From: Mucilaginibacter dorajii
Lineage (GTDB): Bacteria > Bacteroidota > Bacteroidia > Sphingobacteriales > Sphingobacteriaceae
NCBI RefSeq assembly: GCF_024808255.1
Contig: NZ_JANTYS010000024.1
Span: 1 to 56,266 of the forward strand
Direction: 5' to 3'
DNA length: 56,266 nucleotides
This document shows positions 1-8,179 of this stretch, piece by piece. Positions within the stretch are counted from its first letter, which is position 1. Every line of letters starts with the position of its first letter. The notes below the pieces were generated by a model. The model was given only the letters and a program-made list of their open reading frames with translations. It searched no databases and was not told the origin of the DNA. The position numbers were made by a program, and so were the translations under genes.

Positions 1-4
1 GACC

Positions 5-96
5 TGTATAGTTCATCTTAGGACTAACAGAATACCTTGTATAGTATTTACAGGATTTACTCACAAATCTGTATAGCTATTTCCGGACGGGTCACC
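5..96 (+). promoter_or_regulatory. Candidate upstream activator sites for the sigma-54 regulator
   Basis: TGTATAG occurs three times, at 5-11, 38-44 and 70-76, so successive copies are 33 and 32 bp apart, about three helical turns. Each begins an imperfect inverted repeat: the second reads TTGTATAGTATTTACAGG, and the first and third end in AGG or CCGGA. They lie 113-185 bp upstream of a GG-N10-GC promoter, where NtrC-family enhancer sites usually sit. Binding by the regulator at 6806-8179 is inference. Confidence 0.55.
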
Positions 97-186
97 AAAC
101 TGCCCCATTTTAAAAAACTTTGTCCGATATCGACCACTTTTTTCAAATAAAAAACACATAATTATCTGTAAATCAATTATTTAATA

Positions 187-203
187 TTGGTATAGGTCTT
201 GCA
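187..203 (+). promoter_or_regulatory. Sigma-54 (-24/-12) promoter
   Basis: The sequence TTGGTATAGGTCTTGCA has GG at 189-190 and GC at 201-202, separated by exactly 10 bases. This matches the invariant core of sigma-54 promoters. Transcription would start near 213-215, just ahead of the ATG at 229. It also argues against an alternative TTG start at 199, which lies inside the promoter. An NtrC-type activator is encoded about 6.6 kb downstream. Confidence 0.7.
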
Positions 204-228
204 AAACCCTTTGCAAATTTATATCATA

Positions 229-1476
229 ATGGATAAGGAAATTACACTCGAAGTTACATCGCAAAAAAGGAAGAAAGGCGCTGTGATAGCTACCATAACC
301 ATCGCGGTGTTGGTGTCGGCTGTGTTCGCGCTTCGGGGATTTATTAAATCGAGCATCAAGAGGTCAGAAATTACCACCGCCGTTGTTGAAACCGGCAATA
401 TAGAAAATACGCTTAATGCCACCGGTGAAGTTTTACCAGAATTTGAAGAGATCATTACCAGCCCTATCAACGCATCTATCCAAAAGGCGCTGATGGATGC
501 GGGTAACAAGGTAAAACCGGGCCAGTCCCTTTTAACGCTCGATAGATCGGCAACACAAACCGAATACGATAAGCTGAATTTCACGCTCGAATCAAAACAC
601 AACGAGATCAGTAAACTGAAGCTCGACCTGGGAAAAAGCTTTTATGACATCCAATCCAACAACGATATTAAACAACTGCGCATCAGCAGCCTGGCCGATG
701 CCGTTGAAAATGCCAAACGCCTGTATAAAGCGGGTGGCGGTACCCGCGAAGGCATTGAGCAGGCCGAGTTAAACCTGAAAGTTGCCCAGTTAGAAAAAAA
801 GCAGCTGGAAAACGAGATCAAAAACAAGCAGCAAACCATGCAGATTGAGATCAAGGAAGCAGGGATAGCCGCCGATATACAGGAAAGCGACCTGAAAGCC
901 CTGAAACGCAAACTCGATTTAGCAAACGTGGTAGCCACCCGTGCCGGAGTGATTACCTACGTTAACAAAAACATTGGCGCCAACATTCACGAGGGGGAAA
1001 CGCTTGCCCGCATTGCCGACCTGGGCAGCTTTAAAGTACAGGGCAGTATCTCTGATAACTCGATGGATCAGTTGCACAGCGGGATCCCGGTTATCGTGCG
1101 GATCAATGATGTCCAGTTGCGTGGCCACGTAACCAACGTTTCGCCATCGGTACAAAACAGCATTATTTCTTTTGATATTCAACTGGACGACCGTGCCAAT
1201 AAACTGCTGCGCCCAAACCTGAAGGTGGATGTTTTTTTGGTGACGGCTGCACATAGCAAGATTATGAGGGTAGCTAATGGCCCGGCGTTTAAGGGGCCTA
1301 CTGTGCAGGATATTTTTGTAATAAACGGCGGCAAAGCCGAAAGAAGAACGGTGCACATCGGCCTTACCAATTTTGATTATGTAGAGATCCAGGATGGCGT
1401 AAAACCCGGCGATGTGGTGATCACATCTGATATGACCGAGTATAAGAACTCGAAGGAAGTGGTGGTAAATAATTAA
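229..1476 (+). CDS. HlyD/MacA-type periplasmic adaptor subunit
   Basis: Membrane-fusion protein that links an inner-membrane ABC exporter to a TolC-like channel. Translated from the ATG at 229 it has 415 residues: a short cytoplasmic tail, one membrane anchor at about 18-36, a biotinyl/lipoyl-like half motif around 70-100, a long helical hairpin rich in Lys/Glu/Leu at about 100-225, the second lipoyl half (VVATRAGVITYV) and a beta-barrel C-terminus. The TTG at 199 is in frame but lies inside the sigma-54 promoter, so I prefer 229. First gene of an exporter cluster with the TolC, ATPase and permease genes. The family call is firm; the substrate cannot be read from sequence. Confidence 0.88.
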   Translation: MDKEITLEVTSQKRKKGAVIATITIAVLVSAVFALRGFIKSSIKRSEITTAVVETGNIENTLNATGEVLPEFEEIITSPINASIQKALMDAGNKVKPGQSLLTLDRSATQTEYDKLNFTLESKHNEISKLKLDLGKSFYDIQSNNDIKQLRISSLADAVENAKRLYKAGGGTREGIEQAELNLKVAQLEKKQLENEIKNKQQTMQIEIKEAGIAADIQESDLKALKRKLDLANVVATRAGVITYVNKNIGANIHEGETLARIADLGSFKVQGSISDNSMDQLHSGIPVIVRINDVQLRGHVTNVSPSVQNSIISFDIQLDDRANKLLRPNLKVDVFLVTAAHSKIMRVANGPAFKGPTVQDIFVINGGKAERRTVHIGLTNFDYVEIQDGVKPGDVVITSDMTEYKNSKEVVVNN

Positions 1477-1499
1477 GCCGCTTCTAAAACTAAAGATCA

Positions 1500-1582
1500 T
1501 GTCATTGCGAGGAACGAAACAATCGCGAACTCTGCAAGACCGCTCTGTATAGCATGCGATTGCTTCGTGCCTCACAATGACA
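1500..1582. repeat. Dispersed palindromic repeat (TGTCATTGCGAGG type)
   Basis: Left arm TGTCATTGCGAGGAACGAAA and right arm ending in TTCGTGCCTCACAATGACA can pair into a long imperfect hairpin. It lies between the adaptor and TolC genes. The core (GAGG-ACGAA-CAATC) resembles units at 41691-41774 and the arrays at 55186-56245, so this looks like one member of a dispersed family. Confidence 0.8.
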
Positions 1583-1631
1583 TGGTGGTGGTAGGAACAA
1601 AACAATGACGAATTGAAAATATAAACGTAAA

Positions 1632-3089
1632 ATGAAACTTTTATACATCATATTACTACTAACCATTAGCACAAGCGCATTTGCAGCAGGCAGCAACGAT
1701 ACGTTGAGGCTTACTTTGCAGCAGGTGGTGGAGATGGCTAAGGCCAACTCCATAGCAGCCAAACAGGCGGCTACCGTGCGCGAAACCAAGTATTGGGAGT
1801 ATCGTACCTTTAAATCAAACTATCAGCCACAGCTATCTTTAAGTGGGATTTTGCCGGGGTACACCAAATCATTTACCCAGGTGCAGCAGCCCGATGGTAC
1901 CATCCAGTTTCAGCCGGTACATAACGATAACTCATCACTGGCGCTTAATTTTAGTCAGAGTATTACAGCTACCGGTGGCAGCATTTACGGTACCACGCAG
2001 TTGCAGCGTTTTGATGATTTCGACAGGCATAATATCCTGTACAATGGCATCCCTTATGGCATTGGCTATACGCAGCCGCTGTTTCAGTTTAATAGTTTAA
2101 AATGGGATAAAAGGATAGAGCCTTTAAAATATAACGAGAGCAAACAGGTATATATTGAAGCCCAGGAAAAAATAGCTATTGATGTAGAGGGTTTCTTTTT
2201 TGATCTGCTATTGGCCCAGGTTAACCTTAAAATTGCCGAAACCAATTACAGTAACACGCAAAAGATCATGGCTATTGCCAATATCAAATTTGAGTTAGGT
2301 AAGGTTTCAAAAAACGATATACTGCAACTGCGGTTGGAGCAGATCAATGCCAAAAAAGCGGTAGGCACCGCTAAACGCGATATGGAAATTGCCACCCTTA
2401 ACCTGCGAAGCTATACCGGGCAGGAAGGCGACAGCCAGATTGTATTGATAGTGCCCGAAAATATCAGCCAGATGCAGGTATCATCTGATAAAGTATTAGC
2501 CGAAGCCTTTGCTAACCGCTCTGATGCCATAGCCTTTTTACGTCGCGTTGCCGAGGCAAAAAGGGATGTGGCTAAAGCCAAAGGGCAAAACGGGTTAACA
2601 GCTACGCTAAACGCTAATTTGGGTTACTCGGGTACATCTACCACCATTCCCGGTGTGTACAAAAATCCGCAGAACCAGCAGGTATTGCAGGTGCAGCTGG
2701 CAGTACCCATATTGGATTGGGGCCGGTCAAAATCGCGCATAAAGACAGCCCTGGCCAACCAGCAATTTACCGAGTACGCCGTGGAGCAGGATAAGCAAAC
2801 TTTTAAACAACAAATAGTAACCCAGGTATCGCTATTTAATGTAATGAAAGAGCAGTTGGTATACACCGCCGAAGCCGACAGCATAGCATCCGAAAAGTAC
2901 CAGATAGCCCGCGAACGCTACGTATTAGGCGACCTGAGCATCACCGACCTCGGTATCGCCTTCCGCGAAAACGACCAGGCCAAACGAGACTACGTAGCCT
3001 CTCTTAGGGATTTTTGGGGAGCCTATTACCAGTTACGTTACCTGTCATTATACGATTTTGAAATCAACAAGAAAATAACATACCAGTAG
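1632..3089 (+). CDS. TolC family outer-membrane efflux protein
   Basis: Outer-membrane channel component of a tripartite exporter. The 485-residue product has a signal peptide (hydrophobic core IILLLTISTSAFA, cleavage near residue 19), two repeated TolC halves dominated by long amphipathic helices, and the beta-strand segments expected of the family. The second half shows the typical VQLAVPILDWGRSKSRI stretch. Normal family length. It follows the adaptor by 155 bp, with a palindromic repeat in the gap, and precedes the ATPase gene by 333 bp. Probably cotranscribed with the adaptor; I see no separate promoter. Confidence 0.88.
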   Translation: MKLLYIILLLTISTSAFAAGSNDTLRLTLQQVVEMAKANSIAAKQAATVRETKYWEYRTFKSNYQPQLSLSGILPGYTKSFTQVQQPDGTIQFQPVHNDNSSLALNFSQSITATGGSIYGTTQLQRFDDFDRHNILYNGIPYGIGYTQPLFQFNSLKWDKRIEPLKYNESKQVYIEAQEKIAIDVEGFFFDLLLAQVNLKIAETNYSNTQKIMAIANIKFELGKVSKNDILQLRLEQINAKKAVGTAKRDMEIATLNLRSYTGQEGDSQIVLIVPENISQMQVSSDKVLAEAFANRSDAIAFLRRVAEAKRDVAKAKGQNGLTATLNANLGYSGTSTTIPGVYKNPQNQQVLQVQLAVPILDWGRSKSRIKTALANQQFTEYAVEQDKQTFKQQIVTQVSLFNVMKEQLVYTAEADSIASEKYQIARERYVLGDLSITDLGIAFRENDQAKRDYVASLRDFWGAYYQLRYLSLYDFEINKKITYQ

Positions 3090-3422
3090 ATAAGTAAAAA
3101 TTCAAAAACTTGTCATTTCAATAAATGAAAAAAAACAAATTCAGTAAATCAATAATTCAGCCATTCAAAGTAGCGAATGCACTTGTATTGGCCTACAACA
3201 GGCGCAAATATTTGGATGCCCTTACATTGCGTGGGACATCAGTTTAGTGTTAACCATGTAAAAATATAAAATATTGATTACCAGATAATTGAATTGTATT
3301 TTATCTGAAATATGTTAAGTTATGTTAACCCAAAAAGATGCGTTTACCCAGCTCATTCAATCATAAACCAATTCAAATCACTAATTCAATAATTCAGTCA
3401 TTCAATAATTAATTAAAAAAAT
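3090..3422. other. 333-bp gap holding a 124-bp repeat and flanking direct repeats
   Basis: No supported gene. The gap contains copy A of the 124-bp repeat (3226-3349) and two copies of a 20-bp sequence, TCAATAATTCAGCCATTCAA at 3149-3168 and the same with one mismatch at 3386-3405. A 40-codon ORF (3125-3247) overlaps the repeat but has no recognised similarity. I see no clear promoter for the ATPase gene. Confidence 0.7.
3226..3349 (-). repeat. 124-bp repeat, copy A
   Basis: This copy matches the reverse complement of 30591-30714 over the same length. Long blocks are identical (for example GTTTAGTGTTAACCATGT and TCTGAAATATGTTAAGTTAT) and flank a central region that differs. In copy A the centre forms a perfect AGATAA/TTATCT stem; in copy B it is a different palindrome, AAGTATACTT. 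The ends of the conserved core carry imperfect inverted GTTAAC repeats. Read on the minus strand it begins 8 nt after TATGATTG, one mismatch from the TAnnTTTG motif. It could be a MITE-like element or a structured RNA. Confidence 0.8.
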
Positions 3423-4088
3423 ATGATCCGTTTACAAAACATCGAAAAAGTGTACCGTACCGACACTATAGAAACCCTGGCCTTAAACAGCGTAAGCCTT
3501 GACGTAGCTAAAGGCGAATTTTTATCTATCATGGGGCCATCCGGCTGTGGTAAAAGTACCCTGCTTAATATTATGGGCCTGTTGGATGTACCATCGAAAG
3601 GGAGCATCAAAATTGCGGATAGGGTTACCGAAAACCTGAACGATAAGCAATTGGCGCAATTCAGGAATAAAACATTGGGTTTTATTTTTCAAAGCTATCA
3701 CCTCATTAATGATCTGCAGGTGCTTGACAATGTGGAGCTGCCCCTGCTTTACCGTGATACCACTGCCAAAGAACGCAAAATGCTGGCTACCGAAGCATTG
3801 GAGAAAGTTGGCCTGGCCAACCGGGTTAAACACTTCCCAACCCAGCTATCGGGCGGCCAAAGACAGCGTGTGGCCATTGCCCGTGCCATTGTAGGTAAGC
3901 CGGATATTATTTTGGCCGATGAGCCTACCGGTAACCTGGATAGCGCCATGGGTAACGAAATTATGGACATCCTCATTAACCTGAACCGTAACGAGGGTAC
4001 CACTATAGTAATGGTAACGCACGATGAAAACATGGCCCATAAAACCCACAGGCTGGTGCGTTTATTTGATGGTTCGCAGGTTCAATAA
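3423..4088 (+). CDS. ABC transporter ATP-binding protein (MacB/LolD type)
   Basis: Cytoplasmic ATPase that powers the two FtsX-like permeases encoded next. The 221-residue product shows Walker A GPSGCGKST at residues 38-46, a Q-loop (FIFQSYHL), signature LSGGQRQRVAIARA at about 141-154, Walker B IILADEPTGNLD and the switch histidine in VMVTHDE. Length and motifs fit the stand-alone LolD/MacB-like class rather than fused MacB. The next gene starts 22 bp after its stop. The substrate is unknown; the adaptor and TolC neighbours suggest export out of the cell rather than lipoprotein release. Confidence 0.92.
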   Translation: MIRLQNIEKVYRTDTIETLALNSVSLDVAKGEFLSIMGPSGCGKSTLLNIMGLLDVPSKGSIKIADRVTENLNDKQLAQFRNKTLGFIFQSYHLINDLQVLDNVELPLLYRDTTAKERKMLATEALEKVGLANRVKHFPTQLSGGQRQRVAIARAIVGKPDIILADEPTGNLDSAMGNEIMDILINLNRNEGTTIVMVTHDENMAHKTHRLVRLFDGSQVQ

Positions 4089-4110
4089 TTAACGGCTAAA
4101 AATTAAGATC

Positions 4111-5337
4111 ATGCTAAAAAATTATTTTAAAATAGCCATAGCGGTATTAAGGCGAAGGAAGTTCTTCACCTTTATCAGCCTGTTTGGCATCAGCTTTACG
4201 CTAACCATACTCATGGTATTAACCGCCTTTATTGATAAGGTGGTTGGCGATAACTACCCTGATAAAAAAAGGGATAGGTTATTATACATTAATCGTATTC
4301 AGCAAAAGGGAAAAGATAACATGACATCGGGCACGTTATCTTACTATTTCCTGAGCCATTATACCGGCATGATGAAAACGCCGGTTAAAGTGGCTATCTC
4401 GTCGGGTTTTAGCGGCACCAATACCTACGTAAACAATAAGAAGATAGCTGTAAGCTACAAATACACCAATGCCGAGTTTTGGGATGTAATGGATTATGAT
4501 TTTACAGAAGGCAGGCCTTTCAATAAGCAGCAGGTAGATAATGCCGATCATGTGGCCATCATTTCTGAAGATATGAAAAGGCAATATTTTGGTGATGTTG
4601 ATCTGGTGGTGGGCAAATACATCGAGGCCGATAACGTGAGCTACCGGGTATTGGGTGTAGTTAAAAATGTGCCTGTAACCAGCTATATGTTTTTTAGCGA
4701 TATCTACCTGCCTTATACGGTATCAAAAGCCGATTATAAAAGCAAAAGCTACGGGGGCAGCTATATGGGCGTGCTACTGGCGGCCTCAAAAGATGATGTG
4801 CCCAAAATGCAGACCGAGTATGAAAACCTGATGAAACGCGTGCCGGTTGAAAGTAAAGATTATCAGCATTTATATAGCCATGCCAAGAGTTTTTTTACCA
4901 GCTATGTTGATACCGGTAACGAAGATACATCTGGTGTATTCATTGTGATTACGGCCATCAGCATTTTTGTATTCATATTTATGCTGCTGCCAACGCTTAA
5001 CCTGGTAAACATCAATATTACCCGTATTATGGAACGATCGTCGGAAATTGGGGTGCGTAAAGCGTTTGGGGCATCGTCAAAAACATTGGTTTACCAGTTT
5101 ATAGTCGAAAACCTGATCCTTACCCTGTTGGGTGGTATTATCGGCACCCTGTTATCGGTAATAGCGCTTTGTGCTATCAACAGTGCCGATCTTATAGCCA
5201 ACCTGGAGCTGACCATCAACTTTACGGTATTATTTATCGCCTTGCTGGTTTGCCTTGTTTTCGGCTTTTTATCGGGCGTGTACCCGGCCTGGCGCATGTC
5301 GAAACTCAATGTGGTTACCGCGCTTAAGGCTCAATAA
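4111..5337 (+). CDS. FtsX/MacB-type ABC permease
   Basis: Inner-membrane permease of 408 residues. One membrane helix lies near the N-terminus (about 18-42), followed by a large periplasmic MacB_PCD-like domain and three C-terminal helices (about 278-300, 328-352, 370-395). The FtsX-family coupling segment SSEIGVRKAFGASSKTL is present just after the second helix. Full length for a half-transporter. It is 22 bp from the ATPase gene and 25 bp from the second permease, so the three form an operon. Confidence 0.9.
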   Translation: MLKNYFKIAIAVLRRRKFFTFISLFGISFTLTILMVLTAFIDKVVGDNYPDKKRDRLLYINRIQQKGKDNMTSGTLSYYFLSHYTGMMKTPVKVAISSGFSGTNTYVNNKKIAVSYKYTNAEFWDVMDYDFTEGRPFNKQQVDNADHVAIISEDMKRQYFGDVDLVVGKYIEADNVSYRVLGVVKNVPVTSYMFFSDIYLPYTVSKADYKSKSYGGSYMGVLLAASKDDVPKMQTEYENLMKRVPVESKDYQHLYSHAKSFFTSYVDTGNEDTSGVFIVITAISIFVFIFMLLPTLNLVNINITRIMERSSEIGVRKAFGASSKTLVYQFIVENLILTLLGGIIGTLLSVIALCAINSADLIANLELTINFTVLFIALLVCLVFGFLSGVYPAWRMSKLNVVTALKAQ

Positions 5338-5362
5338 TTATTCATCATTAAATTAAAATATT

Positions 5363-6547
5363 ATGTTCAAGCATTTATTTAAGCTCATCTGGAACAAAAA
5401 GAAACAAAACTTTTTGCTCATGACCGAGATGCTGGTATCCTTTATGGTGCTCTTCGCGGTGTTTACACTGATGGTTTATTATTATGATAACTACAAAAAG
5501 CCCATGGGTTTCAAATACCAGGATGTTTGGGTTATCAATATCAGCAACGCCTATCAAACCAAAAATACCGATTCGCTCGATCTGTATTACGAAACCTTAA
5601 GAAAAATCATCAAAGCCCTGCCCCAGGTACAGGAATTGAGTTTTGTGAGTGGAAATACGCCTTTCTCGCAACAAATTAACGAGGGCGGTTTAACTTATAA
5701 AGGTAAACACATTGAGCATCTAAATAATTTTACGGGAGAAGACTCCTATAAAGACGCTTTACAGGTTGAAGTTTTAGAGGGGCGTTGGTTTAATAAACAG
5801 GATGCCGTATCAAAATATCGATCTGTTGTGATTGATGCCGATTTAAAAGAAGCCACTTTTGGAAAAGGCCAGGCCGTGGGTAAGCTTTTGGGTAACGATG
5901 ACGACAAAAACAAAATGAAGGTGGTAGGTGTAATCCAAACCATTAAACGCAACGGCGACTATGTAAAACCAGGTCCCGGTATCTATTACCGCGCCGATAC
6001 CGGCTCATTCCGCTGGTTAAATAAAATATTGGTGAGGGTTAGTCCCGGCGCCGATGCTGCTTTTGAAGGCAGGTTGTACAAAACTATGGCTAACTACATG
6101 AAAAATTCCAATATCGAAATTGAGCATTTAACCAATAAATTGAAGGATACCAACTACTTCGCCGTAATCCCGATGATCATATTATCGATAGTGAGTTGTT
6201 TCCTGATCATCAACGTCGCGCTTGGCTTGTTCGGGGTGCTGTGGTACAACATTAACAAACGCAAAGGCGAGATAGGTTTACGCAGGGCGATAGGCGCAAC
6301 GGGTAACTCGGTATCATCACAACTGGTGATGGAATCTATGATACTGGCTACGCTATCGCTGATTATCGGGTCGTTTTTTGCTATACAATTTCCGTTGCTG
6401 AACGTGTTTAATCTGCAGGCGCATATTTATATTATAGGTATGTTACTATCTATCATATTTGTTTACCTGCTGGTGTTGGTTTGCTCACTATATCCCGGCA
6501 GGCAGGCGGCGGCTATTTATCCGGCGGTGGCTTTGCATGAGGAGTAG
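5363..6547 (+). CDS. FtsX/MacB-type ABC permease, second subunit
   Basis: A 394-residue paralogue of the preceding permease, with the same layout: one N-terminal helix, a periplasmic domain, and three C-terminal helices preceded by GEIGLRRAIGATGNSVSSQL. Two different permeases next to one ATPase suggest a heterodimeric exporter, unlike E. coli MacB, which is a homodimer of a fused protein. It is the last gene before a palindromic repeat region and the regulator gene. Confidence 0.9.
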   Translation: MFKHLFKLIWNKKKQNFLLMTEMLVSFMVLFAVFTLMVYYYDNYKKPMGFKYQDVWVINISNAYQTKNTDSLDLYYETLRKIIKALPQVQELSFVSGNTPFSQQINEGGLTYKGKHIEHLNNFTGEDSYKDALQVEVLEGRWFNKQDAVSKYRSVVIDADLKEATFGKGQAVGKLLGNDDDKNKMKVVGVIQTIKRNGDYVKPGPGIYYRADTGSFRWLNKILVRVSPGADAAFEGRLYKTMANYMKNSNIEIEHLTNKLKDTNYFAVIPMIILSIVSCFLIINVALGLFGVLWYNINKRKGEIGLRRAIGATGNSVSSQLVMESMILATLSLIIGSFFAIQFPLLNVFNLQAHIYIIGMLLSIIFVYLLVLVCSLYPGRQAAAIYPAVALHEE

Positions 6548-6583
6548 GAGTTTCTGTTTCCAATGATTAAGTAAGAGGGAAAT

Positions 6584-6721
6584 GTCATTTCGAATCCTTG
6601 AAGGGTGAGGAATTGCGAGGCAAGGGTGAGAAATCTTATACAACAGGCAATGTTTGCTCGTCGCTTGTATAAGATTTCTCCTCGCCCTCCTCAAAACCCT
6701 GCGCTCGCTCGTCGAAATGAC
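6584..6721. repeat. Palindromic repeat (GTCATTTCGA type)
   Basis: The outer arms GTCATTTCGA and TCGAAATGAC and the inner arms AGAAATCTTATACAA and TTGTATAAGATTTCT make a long interrupted hairpin. It fills most of the 258-bp gap between the second permease and the sigma-54 regulator. It could act as a transcript end; no T-run follows the stem directly. Confidence 0.75.
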
Positions 6722-6805
6722 AACGGTTATTTTTAATGCATGATTTATTGAAAACTCCAAAATACCTCAAAACTCATTTAACTAATTACGATATTACCTG
6801 CACTT

Positions 6806-8179
6806 ATGATACTGGTTATTGATGATGATATTGCTGTACGCACCTCGCTGCTGCTCTTGCTGAAAAGCGAAGGCTATGATGCTGTATCTACAGAAAACCC
6901 TGCCGAGGCTTTGAAGATCATTAAAAAAAATACCCCCGAGCTGATCGTCCTCGACCTTAATTTTTCGATAGATACATCGGGCGGCGAGGGAATGGACCTG
7001 TTGGGGAAGATCAAACAACTCAACAACACCATTCCGGTGATATTGATAACCGGTTGGGGTAGTATCGAACTGGCAGTAAAAGGCATGAAATTGGGCGCCA
7101 ATGATTTCATCAATAAACCCTGGAGCAATGAACATCTTATACAATCGGTTAAAACCTTGCTCGATCTGCAGGATAAAAAGACCGAGCACCGCACCCGCAA
7201 GCAGTTAGATAAAAGCTACAACTTTCAGCACATTATAGGCGAGGACCCCAAAATGCTGGATATTCTGGAAACCATAGGCCGGGTGGCTACCACGGATGCA
7301 TCTATCCTGATCATGGGCGAAAGCGGCACGGGTAAGGAGTTAATAGCTGAAGCCATCCACCAAAATAGCCTGCGCCGTAATAAGCCGTTCATTAAGGTGA
7401 ATTTGGGTGGTATTTCTACCTCGCTTTTTGAAAGCGAAATGTTTGGCCATATTCGAGGGGCCTTTACTGATGCAAGGTTTGACAGGATTGGCCGTTTTGA
7501 AATGGCGAATAAGGGCACCATTTTTTTAGATGAGATAGGTGACCTGGATGCCAGCAGCCAGGTAAAATTACTAAGGGTTTTGCAGGACAGAACTTACGAA
7601 ATGCTGGGCAGCAGTCGCACCAAAACGCTGGATACCCGCATTGTTTGCGCCACCAATAAAAACCTCAACGAAATGGTATCGCGCGGTACTTTCAGGGAGG
7701 ATCTGTTATATCGCATTAACCTCATTACCGTTTACCTGCCCGCCCTGCGCGAGCGGCCTAAGGATATCCCGCTGCTGGTTGCGTTTTTTATCAATAATTT
7801 AAAGGAGATCTATAATCGCCCTAAATTGTCAGTTGCGCCATCGGCTATGAAATGGCTGCAGCAATTACCTTTACCGGGCAACATCCGGCAGTTAAAAAAC
7901 CTGGTGGAGCGGTCAATCCTGGTGAGTAAGAAGGATGAATTAGGGATAGATGATTTCCGGTCGCAACTGGAACTGTCGCCGGTAAAAAAAGGAAATATGC
8001 AATTACCGGGCGTGGGTACCTTAACTTTGGAGGAAGTGGAGGTAGAGATGATTAAACGTGCGCTCGATCATCATAAAAATAAAATAAGCCGGGCGGCTGC
8101 AGCCCTGGGCCTCACACGAAGCGCCCTGTACCGCCGCTTAGAAAAGTACCAGATACCATACGATGAAGCTGAGGACTAA
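6806..8179 (+). CDS. Sigma-54-dependent response regulator (NtrC family)
   Basis: DNA-binding activator of sigma-54 RNA polymerase. The 457-residue product has a receiver domain (acidic cluster IDDD at 5-8, phospho-acceptor D50 in VLDLNF, Lys in INKPW), an AAA+ domain (Walker A GESGTGKE, Walker B GTIFLDEIGDL) and a C-terminal Fis-type HTH (ISRAAAALGLTRSALYRRL). The sigma-54 contact loop reads GAFTDA (218-223) instead of GAFTGA. Its gene overlaps the kinase gene by 17 bp, so the two are probably translationally coupled. The likely target is the sigma-54 promoter at 187-203. Confidence 0.93.
   Translation: MILVIDDDIAVRTSLLLLLKSEGYDAVSTENPAEALKIIKKNTPELIVLDLNFSIDTSGGEGMDLLGKIKQLNNTIPVILITGWGSIELAVKGMKLGANDFINKPWSNEHLIQSVKTLLDLQDKKTEHRTRKQLDKSYNFQHIIGEDPKMLDILETIGRVATTDASILIMGESGTGKELIAEAIHQNSLRRNKPFIKVNLGGISTSLFESEMFGHIRGAFTDARFDRIGRFEMANKGTIFLDEIGDLDASSQVKLLRVLQDRTYEMLGSSRTKTLDTRIVCATNKNLNEMVSRGTFREDLLYRINLITVYLPALRERPKDIPLLVAFFINNLKEIYNRPKLSVAPSAMKWLQQLPLPGNIRQLKNLVERSILVSKKDELGIDDFRSQLELSPVKKGNMQLPGVGTLTLEEVEVEMIKRALDHHKNKISRAAAALGLTRSALYRRLEKYQIPYDEAED

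Noticed and set aside
199..228. TTG start for the adaptor gene
   Set aside because: The TTG lies in the -12 element of the sigma-54 promoter, upstream of the expected start of transcription.
919..1605. 228-codon ORF antisense to the adaptor gene
   Set aside because: It runs through the end of the adaptor gene and a palindromic repeat and has no protein-like features.
3125..3247. 40-codon ORF between the TolC and ATPase genes
   Set aside because: Its last seven codons lie in the 124-bp repeat and the rest shows no similarity. The same reading frame in copy B is interrupted by TAA just upstream.
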